DNA of 24,871 bases from JBKHJZ01 sp046537875 (GTDB lineage Bacteria > Actinomycetota > Acidimicrobiia > Acidimicrobiales > VFJN01): assembly GCA_046537875.1 (NCBI GenBank), contig JBKHJZ010000031.1, forward strand, positions 1-24,871. Direction: 5' to 3'. The notes beneath the pieces were generated by a model. It was not told where the DNA came from and searched no databases. It saw nothing but the letters and a program-made list of their open reading frames with translations. Made by a program: the position numbers and the translations under genes. Of the stretch, positions 13,131 through 24,400 are shown in pieces (within the stretch, counting starts at the first letter, position 1; the number at the start of each line of letters is the position of its first letter).

Positions 13131-15928
13131 CGCAGGGGTGGGGCGCCGCCGTCACCGGCGACCCACCCGGTCTCCCGGGGGATCGCTGCCGGCGGGCGCC
13201 TCGGCCGGAACCTGAACCGCCCACGGCGCGCCAGGAGCAGCAGGCCGGCGACCCCGAGCCCGGTCAGCGCGTACGAGACCCACTCCACCGGGGTCCGCCC
13301 GTACCGCAGCTCGACCTGCGTGTCGGTCGGCACCACCACCATGAAGTTCGGGGCCACGCGGTACGGTCCGTCGGCCCCGTCGACCCGCCAGTTCGGGAAG
13401 TACGACATCTTCACGAGCACCGGGCTGCCGACCCGGTCGACCTCGAACGAGATGCTGTCGTCCTCCACCTCGACATCGCTCACCTCTGCGGGCTCGACGC
13501 GGCGCTCGCGGGCCAGGTCGTGCGAGTCGACCCGCTGCCAGTCGTCCGGGCCGTCGACGGCGAGCGGCACCGGCCAGCGCGCCGGGTCGTTGAACCAGCG
13601 GACCGCCGGCCCCCCGTAGCGACCGGACTCGTCCGGCGGCTCCTCGAGCCACGACCGCGGGTCGTGGCCGACGCCGCTGACGACCGCGGGCTCGTGCTCG
13701 AGCGCCTCGACCACCTCGCTGCGGGCCACCTCGAAGATCGCCCACGGGCCCGACGTGGCGATCTCCTCGAGGTCGGGATGCTCGCGGGCGCCCTCGATGG
13801 CGGCCGCCGATGTCGCCATGTAGTAGCGCACCCCCATGAGCTGGAGGTGCTGCACGCCCCGGTCGAGATCGAAGCTGCCGTAGGGCAGGTCGCGCTGGGC
13901 GGCGCTCGGGTTGGCCGACAGCTCGGTCTGGACGAGGAAGTGGAACGGTGTCGTCGCCGAGGCCTCGAAGTACAGGCCCTCCATCGAGCCGATGCACCCG
14001 TCGGTCCAGTGGGGCAGGAGCATGAGCGCCATCGGCGTGCCGTAGCGGTCGAGCTCCTTCTCGTACTCCCAGAAGGCGCGGCCGCACCCCCGCTCGGCGC
14101 CCACCTCGTCCATCGTCCGCACCACGTGGTGGTACTCGCGGTAGAGCTCCTTGCCCTCGTAGCCGCTGTAGTTCCACTTGGCCCACCCCGTGACGAAGCT
14201 CTCGGGCCCGCTGTGGAACTGCACCGGCCCGAAGCTCGGCCACACGTAGCCCGTGGTCGACGCGTCCGCGCCCGCGGGCACGCCGGCGCGCGCGCTCCCC
14301 GGCAGGGCGCCGAGCGGCAGCCCCACGACCACCAGGATCGCCACCAGCGCACCGACAGCCGTGACGGCCCCCGACATCCAGAGCGAGGGCCGACCACCAC
14401 GGATCAGGCCGCCGACGAGCCGGAGGACCTCGGACACCGCCACGGCGGCGAGCAGCATCGCGGTCAGGTAGTAGAAGGGCAGCAGGCGGCCGTTCCACAA
14501 CCGGCCCTCCGGCACCACCACGAACGCCACGCCTGCCGCGGCGGTCATCAGCACGAGGAACACGCCCGGGCGGAACCGCAGCGCCAGGCTGAGCCCGGCG
14601 CCCACGATGGCCAGGGCCAGCACCCACCGCAGGTCGACGTCGGGCGATTCGGAGGGGATCAGGTACTGCCAGATGGTCTCGCCCTGGTCCCGGTACGGCA
14701 GCTTCTCCCACCCCATGTCGTTCAGGAAGTCGCGGCGCAGGTAGAAGGGCAGCACCCAGAACGCGGCGAGCAGGCCGCCGACCACCAGGACCGGCGTGAC
14801 CCACCGCACCGCGTCCGACAGCAGCCAGAGGCCGGTGGCCGCCAGCAGTGCGCCGAGCGCCGCGGCCACCAGCCCGCCCGCGCTGTCGGGGGCGCCCAGC
14901 GCCAGCCCCGCGAGCGCGATCACCGCGCCGACGAGCACCAGCCCGACCCCCGGCACCCACGGCGAGCGGGACCGGCGGGCGCGCACCGCCACCGCGACCA
15001 CCGTGCCCACCAGCGCGAAGAACGCCGGGATCAGGTGGCACAGGCCGGTCAGGGCGAGCAGCAGCGCGGCGAGCGCCCGGTGGCGCCCGGTCTCCAGGCC
15101 GCGCATCACCACGCCGAGGTACACGAGCGCCAGGCTCAGCGACATCGAGAACGCGAACTCGCCGGCGAGCGTGGAGGGCACGTTGCCGCCGTAGATGCTG
15201 AAGCCCCGGTAGAAGAGGAACGGCAGCGTGGCCACCGCCATGACGGCCGGCGTGGGGAACGTGGCGCCGGCGAGCCGGCCGAACAGGTAGGCGGCGGGCG
15301 GCAGCGTCAGCAGGCCGCTGACCGACACCCACTTGAAGGCCACCCCGTACGGCAGCCCGACGAGCGCCAGCGCGAGCACGGCACCCGCGACGGCGAGGGT
15401 GCGTGCCCGCGGGTCGTGCCGGCGGACGACGGCGAGCGCCACGAGCGCGGCGCCGGCGAGCGCCGGGACGAGCCCCGCCCAGCCGTGGATGCCCGCGTTC
15501 AGCAGCACGATCGCCAGCGAGGGGACCACCATGTAGAAGTGGTAGGCGGGGAAGCCCGCGTACCAGTCTGGCGACCACCCCGTGATCTGGCCGTGGGGCA
15601 GCAGGTGGTCGCGCAGGTACGCCGGCCCCCACACGTGGGCGCCCATGTCGCCGCCCGCGGGCGTCGTGTCGCTGATCAGCAGCCCGGGCTGGAGCTGCAG
15701 GAGCACGAACACCACGCACACGCCGAGGACCAGGCCGTCGACGGCGATGCGGAGCGTGCGCCGCCGGGTGCCGTCGCCGGGGGCCAGCTCCGGCGAGGGC
15801 GCCGCCACCGGCACGGGGACGGTGGCCACGGCCGGCCGTGACAGCACGGAGGCGCCCGCCGTCGGGCCGCGCTCGGCCGTTGCGGGACCCCGATCGTGAC
15901 CGTTGTCGAGCGTGCCGTCGTTGCTCAC
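13127..15928 (-). CDS. Large polytopic membrane protein, GT-C / YfhO-like (PTPS-related membrane family)
   Basis: The 933-residue protein has a ~55-residue hydrophilic N-terminus, about 12-13 membrane helices (60-~570) and a large outer domain (~585-880) closed by a last helix. The first outer loop carries TTPAGGDMGAHVW (D94), placed like the catalytic Asp of GT-C glycosyltransferases that use lipid-linked sugars. The C-terminal part (SYFPNWRVDG, VELRYGRTPVEW, then a helix and basic tail) resembles that of YfhO-like proteins. I infer an envelope glycosyltransferase, with acceptor unknown; the 6-pyruvoyl-tetrahydropterin-synthase-related membrane family name may be used by databases. Start GTG 15928 overlaps the CPBP stop (GTGA), and its own stop overlaps the GtrA-GT2 start the same way. 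An ORF open to 17056 is a shadow of CPBP. Confidence 0.75.
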   Translation of the reverse strand: MSNDGTLDNGHDRGPATAERGPTAGASVLSRPAVATVPVPVAAPSPELAPGDGTRRRTLRIAVDGLVLGVCVVFVLLQLQPGLLISDTTPAGGDMGAHVWGPAYLRDHLLPHGQITGWSPDWYAGFPAYHFYMVVPSLAIVLLNAGIHGWAGLVPALAGAALVALAVVRRHDPRARTLAVAGAVLALALVGLPYGVAFKWVSVSGLLTLPPAAYLFGRLAGATFPTPAVMAVATLPFLFYRGFSIYGGNVPSTLAGEFAFSMSLSLALVYLGVVMRGLETGRHRALAALLLALTGLCHLIPAFFALVGTVVAVAVRARRSRSPWVPGVGLVLVGAVIALAGLALGAPDSAGGLVAAALGALLAATGLWLLSDAVRWVTPVLVVGGLLAAFWVLPFYLRRDFLNDMGWEKLPYRDQGETIWQYLIPSESPDVDLRWVLALAIVGAGLSLALRFRPGVFLVLMTAAAGVAFVVVPEGRLWNGRLLPFYYLTAMLLAAVAVSEVLRLVGGLIRGGRPSLWMSGAVTAVGALVAILVVVGLPLGALPGSARAGVPAGADASTTGYVWPSFGPVQFHSGPESFVTGWAKWNYSGYEGKELYREYHHVVRTMDEVGAERGCGRAFWEYEKELDRYGTPMALMLLPHWTDGCIGSMEGLYFEASATTPFHFLVQTELSANPSAAQRDLPYGSFDLDRGVQHLQLMGVRYYMATSAAAIEGAREHPDLEEIATSGPWAIFEVARSEVVEALEHEPAVVSGVGHDPRSWLEEPPDESGRYGGPAVRWFNDPARWPVPLAVDGPDDWQRVDSHDLARERRVEPAEVSDVEVEDDSISFEVDRVGSPVLVKMSYFPNWRVDGADGPYRVAPNFMVVVPTDTQVELRYGRTPVEWVSYALTGLGVAGLLLLARRGRFRFRPRRPPAAIPRETGWVAGDGGAPPLR

Positions 15929-16680
15929 GACCCCACCAGGAGCACGACGGTGATCATGTTGAACACCACGTGCGCCGCGATCGGCGAGCCGAGCCGCCCG
16001 CTGCGCACGGCGAGGACGGCCGCCACGAAGCCGAACACCGCGAGGGCCGGGAACTGCAGGAGCTGGCCGTGCATGAACGCGAACAGCACGGAGCTGACGA
16101 TCACGGCCGGCCAGGTGCCGAACCGGCGGATCAGCGAGCGCTGGAGCAGGCCGCGGTAGAAGATCTCCTCGATGATCGGCGCGCCGAGGCCGACGATCAG
16201 CACCAGGAGGATCACGCCCAGCGGGTCGGTGGCGCGATCGGTCAGGCCCCGCGCCGGCTCCCCGAGCTCCTCGCCAGAGACGTCGGTGAGCCAGAAGAAC
16301 GGGAGGTAGATCAGCGGGATGATCACCAGCTGGGTGAGGGCTCCCCACCCGGCGCCCACCAGGACGTCGCGGCCGGTGACGCGCAGCCCGAAGTCGTGCG
16401 CCGGCCCCCGGCCGTGCCGGTACGAGGCGACGAGGGGGGCGCCCAGCAGGCCGACCCACAGCCCGAGCTGGGCGATGGCGACCCATCCCAGGGCCAGCTC
16501 GTCGGACTCGTCCAGCGGCGTCCCCGTGACCCCGTGCACGGCCGCCAGAGCGACCAGGCCACCGACGAGCCCCACCACCAGGCCGACCGCCGCGTACAGA
16601 AGCCCGTACGGGATGCTCGGCTCGTCCGCCGGCGCCCCGCCGGGCGCGGCGCGGTGCACGGGGGTCCGCTCGGCCACCAT
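15925..16680 (-). CDS. CPBP family intramembrane glutamic protease
   Basis: The 251-residue protein has about seven or eight membrane helices. It carries the CPBP (Abi/Rce1-like) motifs: EEIFYRG at 171-177 with the paired Glu and Arg, FAFMHG at 200-205 with H204, and AHVVFNM at 236-242. All residues usually needed for intramembrane proteolysis are present. Its substrate is unknown; relatives process prenylated or leader peptides or serve in bacteriocin self-immunity. ATG 16680 starts 6 bases after the DUF3499 stop; GTG 16677 is an alternative, 6 bases after a TAGCCT box whose first three bases are that stop. It overlaps the GT-C-like gene by 4 bases, so the protease belongs to this envelope operon. 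Confidence 0.9.
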   Translation of the reverse strand: MVAERTPVHRAAPGGAPADEPSIPYGLLYAAVGLVVGLVGGLVALAAVHGVTGTPLDESDELALGWVAIAQLGLWVGLLGAPLVASYRHGRGPAHDFGLRVTGRDVLVGAGWGALTQLVIIPLIYLPFFWLTDVSGEELGEPARGLTDRATDPLGVILLVLIVGLGAPIIEEIFYRGLLQRSLIRRFGTWPAVIVSSVLFAFMHGQLLQFPALAVFGFVAAVLAVRSGRLGSPIAAHVVFNMITVVLLVGS

Positions 16681-16686
16681 GCCAGG

Positions 16687-16911
16687 CTACGAGGCGAGGC
16701 TCCCGGGCCGCGACGCGGGACGGCGACGGTCGTCGATCGTCCAGCCGCGGGGCACGCTGAGCGCGTCGGCGTGCGCTCGGCACAGGTCGTAGCTCATCGG
16801 GTGCGCCTCGCTCCCCAGCGGGTCCAGCCAGGTGGTGCGCGCCTCGTAGTCGTATGTCAGGGTCGCCGTGGCGGGCTCGCTGCAACCGGGGCGGGCGCAG
16901 GCGCGGATCAT
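16687..16911 (-). CDS. DUF3499 family protein
   Basis: The 74-residue protein has the actinobacterial DUF3499 pattern: MIRACARPGCSEPATATLTYDYEARTTW (written here in part: CARPGCSEPATATLTYDYE) and YDLCRAHADALSVPRGW. The three Cys and the His (C5, C10, and C-x2-H in DLCRAH) look like a small zinc-binding knuckle. Function is unknown; in mycobacteria the homologue Rv3258c lies between manB and whiB2. ATG 16911 is chosen because family similarity begins there and a TAGGTT box lies 8 bases upstream; an in-frame start at 16932 adds residues without similarity. It leads the CPBP, GT-C-like, GtrA-GT2 gene string and is divergent from ftsH over 143 bases. Confidence 0.88.
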   Translation of the reverse strand: MIRACARPGCSEPATATLTYDYEARTTWLDPLGSEAHPMSYDLCRAHADALSVPRGWTIDDRRRPASRPGSLAS

Positions 16912-16919
16912 GGCGGGAC

Positions 16920-16925
16920 AACCTA
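16920..16925 (-). promoter_or_regulatory. Candidate -10 box of DUF3499 gene (TAGGTT), leaderless
   Basis: TAGGTT lies 8 bases before ATG 16911 on the minus strand. There is no Shine-Dalgarno sequence, which fits a leaderless mRNA for the whole downstream envelope gene string. Confidence 0.5.
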
Positions 16926-17041
16926 GCGGCACGCTGCGTGCGCAGCCGGGATCGCCGGGTGCGACCGGTCACCAGGTCACGGCAGGACGACGTCCGCCGC
17001 CCGTCGCGCGCACGTGTGACCGCTCGATCCCCGTCGGCCCG

Positions 17042-17047
17042 TATCCT
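17042..17047 (+). promoter_or_regulatory. Candidate -10 box of ftsH (TATCCT), leaderless
   Basis: TATCCT is followed by 7 bases and ATG 17055. No Shine-Dalgarno is present. It is the best match to a housekeeping -10 in the window. Confidence 0.55.
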
Positions 17048-17054
17048 GTGATGC

Positions 17055-19094
<2,040 letters not shown>

Positions 19095-19104
19095 GACCCG
19101 GCGG

Positions 19105-19148
19105 GGTTCAGGGGCCGAGCCGACAGGCCGGGGAGTCGACGCTGAACC
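19105..19148 (+). terminator. Inverted repeat after ftsH, candidate terminator
   Basis: GGTTCAG at 19105-19111 pairs with CTGAACC at 19142-19148, with GGCC segments inside the loop able to pair. It starts 10 bases after the ftsH stop and has no U-tract. It may protect or end the transcript. Confidence 0.35.
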
Positions 19149-19157
19149 GTACGAGAC

Positions 19158-19239
19158 CCGCTGCCTGAGCCACACCCGACAGCGAGGCCTCCCGGCACCG
19201 CTGCCTGAGCCACACCCGACAGCGAGGCCTCCCGGCACC
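19158..19239. repeat. Perfect 40-bp tandem duplication
   Basis: The unit at 19160-19199 (begins GCTGCCTGAGCC, ends CCCGGCACC) is repeated without change at 19200-19239, and two further bases match on the left edge. The pair lies between the converging ftsH and thioredoxin-like genes. Exact identity suggests a recent duplication or a length-variable locus. No protein is supported across it. The rest of 19149-19285 shows nothing else recognisable. Confidence 0.95.
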
Positions 19240-19285
19240 ACCGACCACGGTGCGCCACGACGACCTGCGCCTGCCCTCGCTGCTC

Positions 19286-19780
19286 TCAGCCGGCGTCGTC
19301 GCGCGCGGTGCCCGCTCCGGTCGCTGCCCCGGGATCGGCGCCGCACCCGTCGGTGGGCAGCGTGCCCGGCTCGCGCAGCTCCGCCAGGCGGGCCCAGAGG
19401 TCGGTCGCGGTCACGGGCCCGAGAAAGCTCGCCCGAACCACCCCGTCGGTATCGGCCATGACCACGGCGGGCACCGCGTCGATGCCGTAGCGGCGGTGGA
19501 TGTCGCGGGCGGCGGTCACCTCGGCCTCGGACACGACCACCTGGTCGCTCGCCAGGTGGCGGGCCTTCTCCCACACCCCGGCGCAGGTGTGGCAGGTCGA
19601 CGAGGTGAACACCGCGACCAGCCAGGGCGCGTCCGGGCGCGGGAAGTCGTGCCGGTCGAGGCGGTCGGGCACCGTGTGGCCCGTGGTGGTCGGCGTAGGC
19701 GGGGTGCGGCGGCGCCGGAGCACGAGGGCAACTCCGATCGCCAGCAGCGTCAGGACGACGACCAGCACCACGCGCTCCAC
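19286..19780 (-). CDS. Membrane-anchored thioredoxin-like protein
   Basis: The protein has about 164 residues. One N-terminal helix (about 4-21, VVLVVVLTLLAIGVALVL) with Arg-rich sequence after it anchors the protein, and a thioredoxin-type fold follows: PWLVAVFTSSTCHTC (C63, C66 in a CHTC active site), then RYGIDAVPAVVMAD with the cis-Pro. The basic stretch after the helix suggests the domain stays in the cytoplasm, so it could reduce cytosolic thiols near the membrane rather than form disulfides outside; this is inference. The start is uncertain: GTG 19780, or GTG 19768 which has GGAG at better spacing. It lies about 112 bases after the DUF5719 gene on the same strand. Residues after ~140 form a Gly/Ala-rich tail. 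Confidence 0.78.
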   Translation of the reverse strand: MERVVLVVVLTLLAIGVALVLRRRRTPPTPTTTGHTVPDRLDRHDFPRPDAPWLVAVFTSSTCHTCAGVWEKARHLASDQVVVSEAEVTAARDIHRRYGIDAVPAVVMADTDGVVRASFLGPVTATDLWARLAELREPGTLPTDGCGADPGAATGAGTARDDAG

Positions 19781-19892
19781 CTGCCGATCGTCGCGCCCCC
19801 CGACCCCGCCCGACCAGCCAGGCGCCTGCTGCGCGCCGGTCGCCGGTCGCCGGCGTTTCAGCTGCGGCGTGGCCGGCGCATGGACCGACGGC

Positions 19893-21488
19893 TCAGCCTG
19901 CGGCGTCGGCGAGGTCCGTTGGCAGGATGACCGCCCCGTCCGCCTCGGGGATGCCGGGCGCCAGTTCCTCGACCACGCCGCCGCTCCCCATTGCCCGCTC
20001 CGCCACCACCGGGGCCGTCGACTCCAGCACGAGCACGGCCACGCGGTCGAGCGTGTCGCCGCCGAGCTGGATCGTCCGCTGCCCTCCCGGCGGCACGCGC
20101 ACGGCGGCCTCCTCGGCGATCGACCGGCCCGCGACGGCCTGCAGCGTGATTCTCGCCCACCCGCCGCTGTCCGGGTTGAGCACGGTGACCGTCGGCCGGG
20201 ACCCGTCGCCCTCGGTCGCCCCGAGCCACCAGGTGCGGGCGGCGGCCGGCGACCCGGGCCCGGCGGCGAGACCAGCCTCGGCCGCGCCGTCACCGGCGCG
20301 GGCAGCCTCGGACGCGTCGCCGGCGGCCTCGGCAGCCTCGGACCCGTCACCGGTGGCGACCGTGCGCAGGACGCGCTCCGCCACGACCGGCACGCCGTTG
20401 CGCGAGGTCACGACGACCGCCAGGCCCACGCCGACGGGCACGCGCGCCTCGTCGCCGAGCCGCACGAGGCGCACGTCGCCGGGCCCGATCGACAGCCCGA
20501 ACGGGTGCGGTGGGGCGGTCGACGATCCCTCTGCGCCCGCCTCGGGCAGCACGGCCACCTCCACCTCGGCGCGCTCTCGGCCGGGGTTGTACACCGCGAT
20601 CACGGGTGCCCCCGACGGGCCGACCTCGCCGCCTGCGAACGCCCACGCCGTCGCCGGCTCCGGGGAGGCGAGGGCCACGGAGAGGCCGGACGGTCCGTCG
20701 CTGCCGTCGAAGGTCTGCAGGCGCTCGACCACCACTCGCCCGCGGCGGGTCGCGACCGTGGCGGCCACGTCCTGCTCGCGACGCACCTCGGCGCCCACGT
20801 CGAGGGCCACCACGCCGCCACCCGGCACGGGGACCCCCTGGAACGCCACCGGCTTGCGACCGCCGCCATCGGTGCGGAGCACCAGATCGACCGACGCCGG
20901 GCTCGGGAACGGGTTGAAGACGACGAGGACCTCGCGCGCGTCGCGGGTGGTGGACCCCCAGGCGAGATGCCAGGAGGTCCCGGCCCGCGTGGCGCACGGA
21001 CCGCGGTCGCGACCGAGCGGACCCTCGACCTCGTGCTCGACCACGGCCGGCCCACCCTCCACCTCGACGACCGCCGCCACGTACCGGGCCGCGACCAGGT
21101 CGCCGAGCCGCACGTCGGCCCGCGTCCCCGGGCCGACGGTGAGCGAGTGCGCCCGGTCCGCGGCGCCGTCGACGCTCGCGTCCCAACCCGCCGCCTCGCC
21201 GCCGTAGGCGGTCACCCGCGCGGTCACCGGTGCATCACCGGGGTTGACGACGACGACCGTGTGGTCGGCCACGCCGCCCTCCAGCCCCGTGCCGGCGGCG
21301 CAGTAGTGGGTGGATGCCACCGCATCCGCGGCCGGGACGAGCGGCGTCAACGCAGCGAGCGGTGCACCCCGGTCACCGGTGTCGGTCCGGGAGCCGGGGT
21401 CCGCCGCCGGGTCGCTGATCGCGACGGCCGCGGACAGCGCAGCGGTGAGCAGCACCGCGAACGGCAGCCGGGGGGCCGGCCGGCTCAC
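19893..21488 (-). CDS. DUF5719-like secreted or membrane-anchored protein
   Basis: The 531-residue protein has an N-terminal signal or anchor (about 8-24, LPFAVLLTAALSAAVAIS), then several repeated beta-rich modules with the pattern VVVVNPGDAPVTARVTAYGG, VLVVFNPFPSPASVDL, VIAVYNPGRERAEVEVAV and VTVLNPDSGG. Each pairs an Asn-Pro turn with alternating hydrophobic strands, as in Ig-like wall proteins. Two Cys (in HYCAAG near 63 and GPCATR near 159) could form a disulfide outside the cell. This matches what I know of DUF5719, found beside a large GT2 gene near whiB in actinobacteria; function is unknown. Start GTG 21488 overlaps the GT2 stop (GTGA), so both are made together. An Ala/Glu/Gly linker at about 375-410 separates the last module. 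Confidence 0.72.
   Translation of the reverse strand: MSRPAPRLPFAVLLTAALSAAVAISDPAADPGSRTDTGDRGAPLAALTPLVPAADAVASTHYCAAGTGLEGGVADHTVVVVNPGDAPVTARVTAYGGEAAGWDASVDGAADRAHSLTVGPGTRADVRLGDLVAARYVAAVVEVEGGPAVVEHEVEGPLGRDRGPCATRAGTSWHLAWGSTTRDAREVLVVFNPFPSPASVDLVLRTDGGGRKPVAFQGVPVPGGGVVALDVGAEVRREQDVAATVATRRGRVVVERLQTFDGSDGPSGLSVALASPEPATAWAFAGGEVGPSGAPVIAVYNPGRERAEVEVAVLPEAGAEGSSTAPPHPFGLSIGPGDVRLVRLGDEARVPVGVGLAVVVTSRNGVPVVAERVLRTVATGDGSEAAEAAGDASEAARAGDGAAEAGLAAGPGSPAAARTWWLGATEGDGSRPTVTVLNPDSGGWARITLQAVAGRSIAEEAAVRVPPGGQRTIQLGGDTLDRVAVLVLESTAPVVAERAMGSGGVVEELAPGIPEADGAVILPTDLADAAG
20274..20353. repeat. Imperfect 30-bp repeats inside the DUF5719 gene
   Basis: The sequence AGCCTCG recurs at 20274, 20304 and 20334, with similar sequence after each. 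It encodes three degenerate 10-residue blocks of Gly-Asp-Ser/Ala-Glu-Ala type in the linker. Such repeats can change in number between strains. Confidence 0.7.
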
Positions 21489-24400
21489 GACCGGACACGC
21501 CCGTCGGTCGGGGCGCGAGGCTCCGCCGCCTCGGCGGCGCCGTCCCCACTGCCACCGTCCCCACCGGCACGATCCACACCGTCGCTGCCCCGGGCATTGT
21601 CCCCCGTGCCTCCGCCCCGACCGCGATCCCCGGCGTCTCCGTCAGCGCCGCCGGGAACTCCGGCGGACGCCCGCGCCGGCTCGGCATGGACCGTGATCGG
21701 CGAGGCGGCCCGGCCGGTCGCCGGCGACGCCACCGACGACCCGAGCGGGGGCGCAACCGTCGCGGGAGCGGGCACCCTGCCGACGCGCATGCGGACGACC
21801 ACCACGACCACCAGCAACCACAGCGCTCCCTGAGCGGCGACGGCCATCCACGGGACCGGCCCGCCGTCCCCCGCGGGCGCTCCGGCGGCTGCCGGATCGG
21901 GGTCGGCGGCCGCCGGATCCGGGACGTACGCGGTGTTGCGGTACACGAGCACGGCGGGGTCGGTGTCGGTGAGCGCCAAGTCGAGCTGCTCGGCCAGCGC
22001 CGCCTGCATGTCATCGGGCACGGGCCGCTCCTCGGCGGCGAACGGCATCGGTGCCGCCCGCAGCGGCATCACCACGAACGCCACACCCGAGGGGGCCAGC
22101 AGCCGCCCGAGACGGCTGGTCTGCCGGGTCACCGCCAGGTCGAGCGCGCCGGCGACGCGTGCCGCCTTCGGGGGCTCGGGGCCGGGCCAGAGCTCCGCCA
22201 GCCCCCGGGATCCCCCGGACGAGAGGGCGTAGTCGAGACCGTCCCCCAGCGGCCAGCCCCGGCCGCCGGGCAGCACGCCGGGGTGGCCCAGCCACAGCAC
22301 GCGCCCCGGCGTCGCCCCCGTTGCCTCGTCGACGGGCGCGAGCACCTCGGTGAAGTCGCCCCGCGGCATCCCCCACCAGCCGTCCATCGCCGCCGACAGG
22401 GTCGGGAGCGTGGCGCCGGCGAGCGCCAGCAACGCACACCCGGACAGCGTCCACCGGACGCCCAGCCGGCGCGACCGCCCCCGCACGTCGGCCCCGACCG
22501 CCGCGACGCCGAGGCCGACGGCCAGCACCAACCCGGCGGCCGCGGGCGCGAGCACCACACCCGGGGGCGGTGACGGCCACGGCGCCCAGCCCTCGCCCCG
22601 GGCCCACAGCAGTGCCCAGCCGGCGACCGCCACGGTCCACCCCCGGATCGCCCACGCGAGGCGCCAGCCCCGCGCCACCAGCAGGGGCAGCGCAGCGGCC
22701 CCGAGCAGGGCGAACCCCAGCGGCGCACCACCGGCATCGTCCACCTGGAAGCGCAGCAGGTCCAGCGGCCCCGGGCCACCGTCGGGCGGCGGCTCACGAC
22801 CCAGCCAGGCGAGCACGGCGGCCCGCGACCCGGCGATCTCCAGCGCAGCGGGCAGGTGGAGCGCGGCGCCGAGCACCGCCCCGCCCGCCGAGGCGAGCAC
22901 CATCCGGCCGACGCCGCGCAGCCGGCCCGCGAGCAGCGAGCCGGCCACGAGGGCGAGACCCGTGCCGGCCAGCAGGGCCGGCGCCTGTGGCACCAGCAGA
23001 CCGGCCACCCCGGCCACCGCCCCGGTGGCCACCACGTGGCGCCAGGTGGGGTGCGCCGTCGTCTCCGGCACGTCGGACACGGCCGCGACCGGTTCGGTCC
23101 CCCCGCCCGGCTCCCCGCCCGTGGGGTCGCCCGGCCGCGGGCCGAACGGCGCCAGCCCCGACGCCCGGGCCAGACGCCCGAGCAGCCAGGGTGCTGCCGC
23201 GTAGGCGGCGAGCGACGACCACCGTCCCGCGGCCAGCGCGTCGTACGGCAACGGGAGAGCGGCATAGGCGGCGGCCGCCGCCAGCTGCGCCGCCCGCGAG
23301 CCGGACGGACCCAGCAGCCGGTAGGCACCCACCACGCCCAGGGGGAGCAGGCCCACCGTCACGACCGCCCGGACCGCCTCGGCGGCGTGGCCGGCCAAAG
23401 CGGCGACACCCCCCAGGAGGCCCAGGCCGGTGGGGACGGCGCCGACCGGCCCGAACCCGAGGTCCCGCCCGCCCGCCAACCAGGTGACCGGGTCGCCCGC
23501 CGGGTCGCCCGGCGGGTCGCCGAACGGCACGAGCTCGCCCACCGCCGGCACGCCGTTGGTCAGCAGGTGGCGGCTCCCGAACAGCATCACCGCCGCCAGC
23601 CCGAGGGCCACCAGCGTCGACGCCGGCGACCATCCGTGGCCGGCCTCCGCCCGCGGCGGGTCGGCCTGCGGTCGGACCGCGGCGGCGACCGCCCCCCGTT
23701 CGAGGCGGCGCAGGCGCATCCGGGGCCCGACGATCCCCGGCACCTGCAGGCGACGGATCTGCCGGTCGGGTACCCGGCGGGCCCGGCGCATCCGCCACCG
23801 GACACCGACCAGCGAGGGAAGGTGGCGCGCGTTCCACGTCCAGGCCCCGAGCCCGGCCATCGCGCGGCGGAGTCGGCCGGTGGCCAGCGCGCCGAGCGTC
23901 CCGGCCATGGTCACGCCGACCGCCCGCGGGAGGGCACGCAGCACACCGAGAATCCCGTAGCACGTCAGCACGATGCGCAGCCGGTGCCGGGCGGCGAGGC
24001 GCTCCCGCTGGCCCGGATCGCCGGGAACCTCGGCGTGGCGGACCCGGGCCGCGGTGGTGACCAGCACCCGGGCGCCCGCCGCCCGGGCCCGCCAGCACAG
24101 GCTCAGCTCCTCCTCCGGACCGTCGATCGCCTCGTCGAAACCGCCGATCGCGGTGAACAGCCCGGTGCGCACCAGCACGCAGCCGCCCGGGGTGGTGAAG
24201 ACCTCGCGCAGGCCGTCGTGCTGGCCCTGGTCGATCTCGCCGCGCTCGACGTACGGCAGGCTCACCCCCAGCCGGTCGACGGCCCGACCGACATCCACCA
24301 GCCGGCGCTCGTCGTCCCAGCCGACGAGCTTGGGGCCGACGACGTCGGCATCCCACTCGAGGGCCGCGTCCAGGAGCGCGCGCACCGCCCCGGGTTCGGG

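Noticed and set aside
13520..15841. 773-codon open frame on the plus strand
   Set aside because: It is antisense to the GT-C-like gene, with low-complexity His/Arg/Gln/Asp composition and no domain.
19834..19856. CGCCGGT repeated three times
   Set aside because: It is a short 7-bp repeat typical of GC-rich intergenic DNA between the DUF5719 and thioredoxin-like genes; a weak hairpin is possible but not strong enough to call a terminator.
23490..23530. Repeated GGGTCGCC motifs as a possible regulatory or CRISPR-like array
   Set aside because: They lie inside the GT2 gene and encode a Gly-Asp-Pro repeat in an outer loop; unit length and spacing do not fit a CRISPR array.
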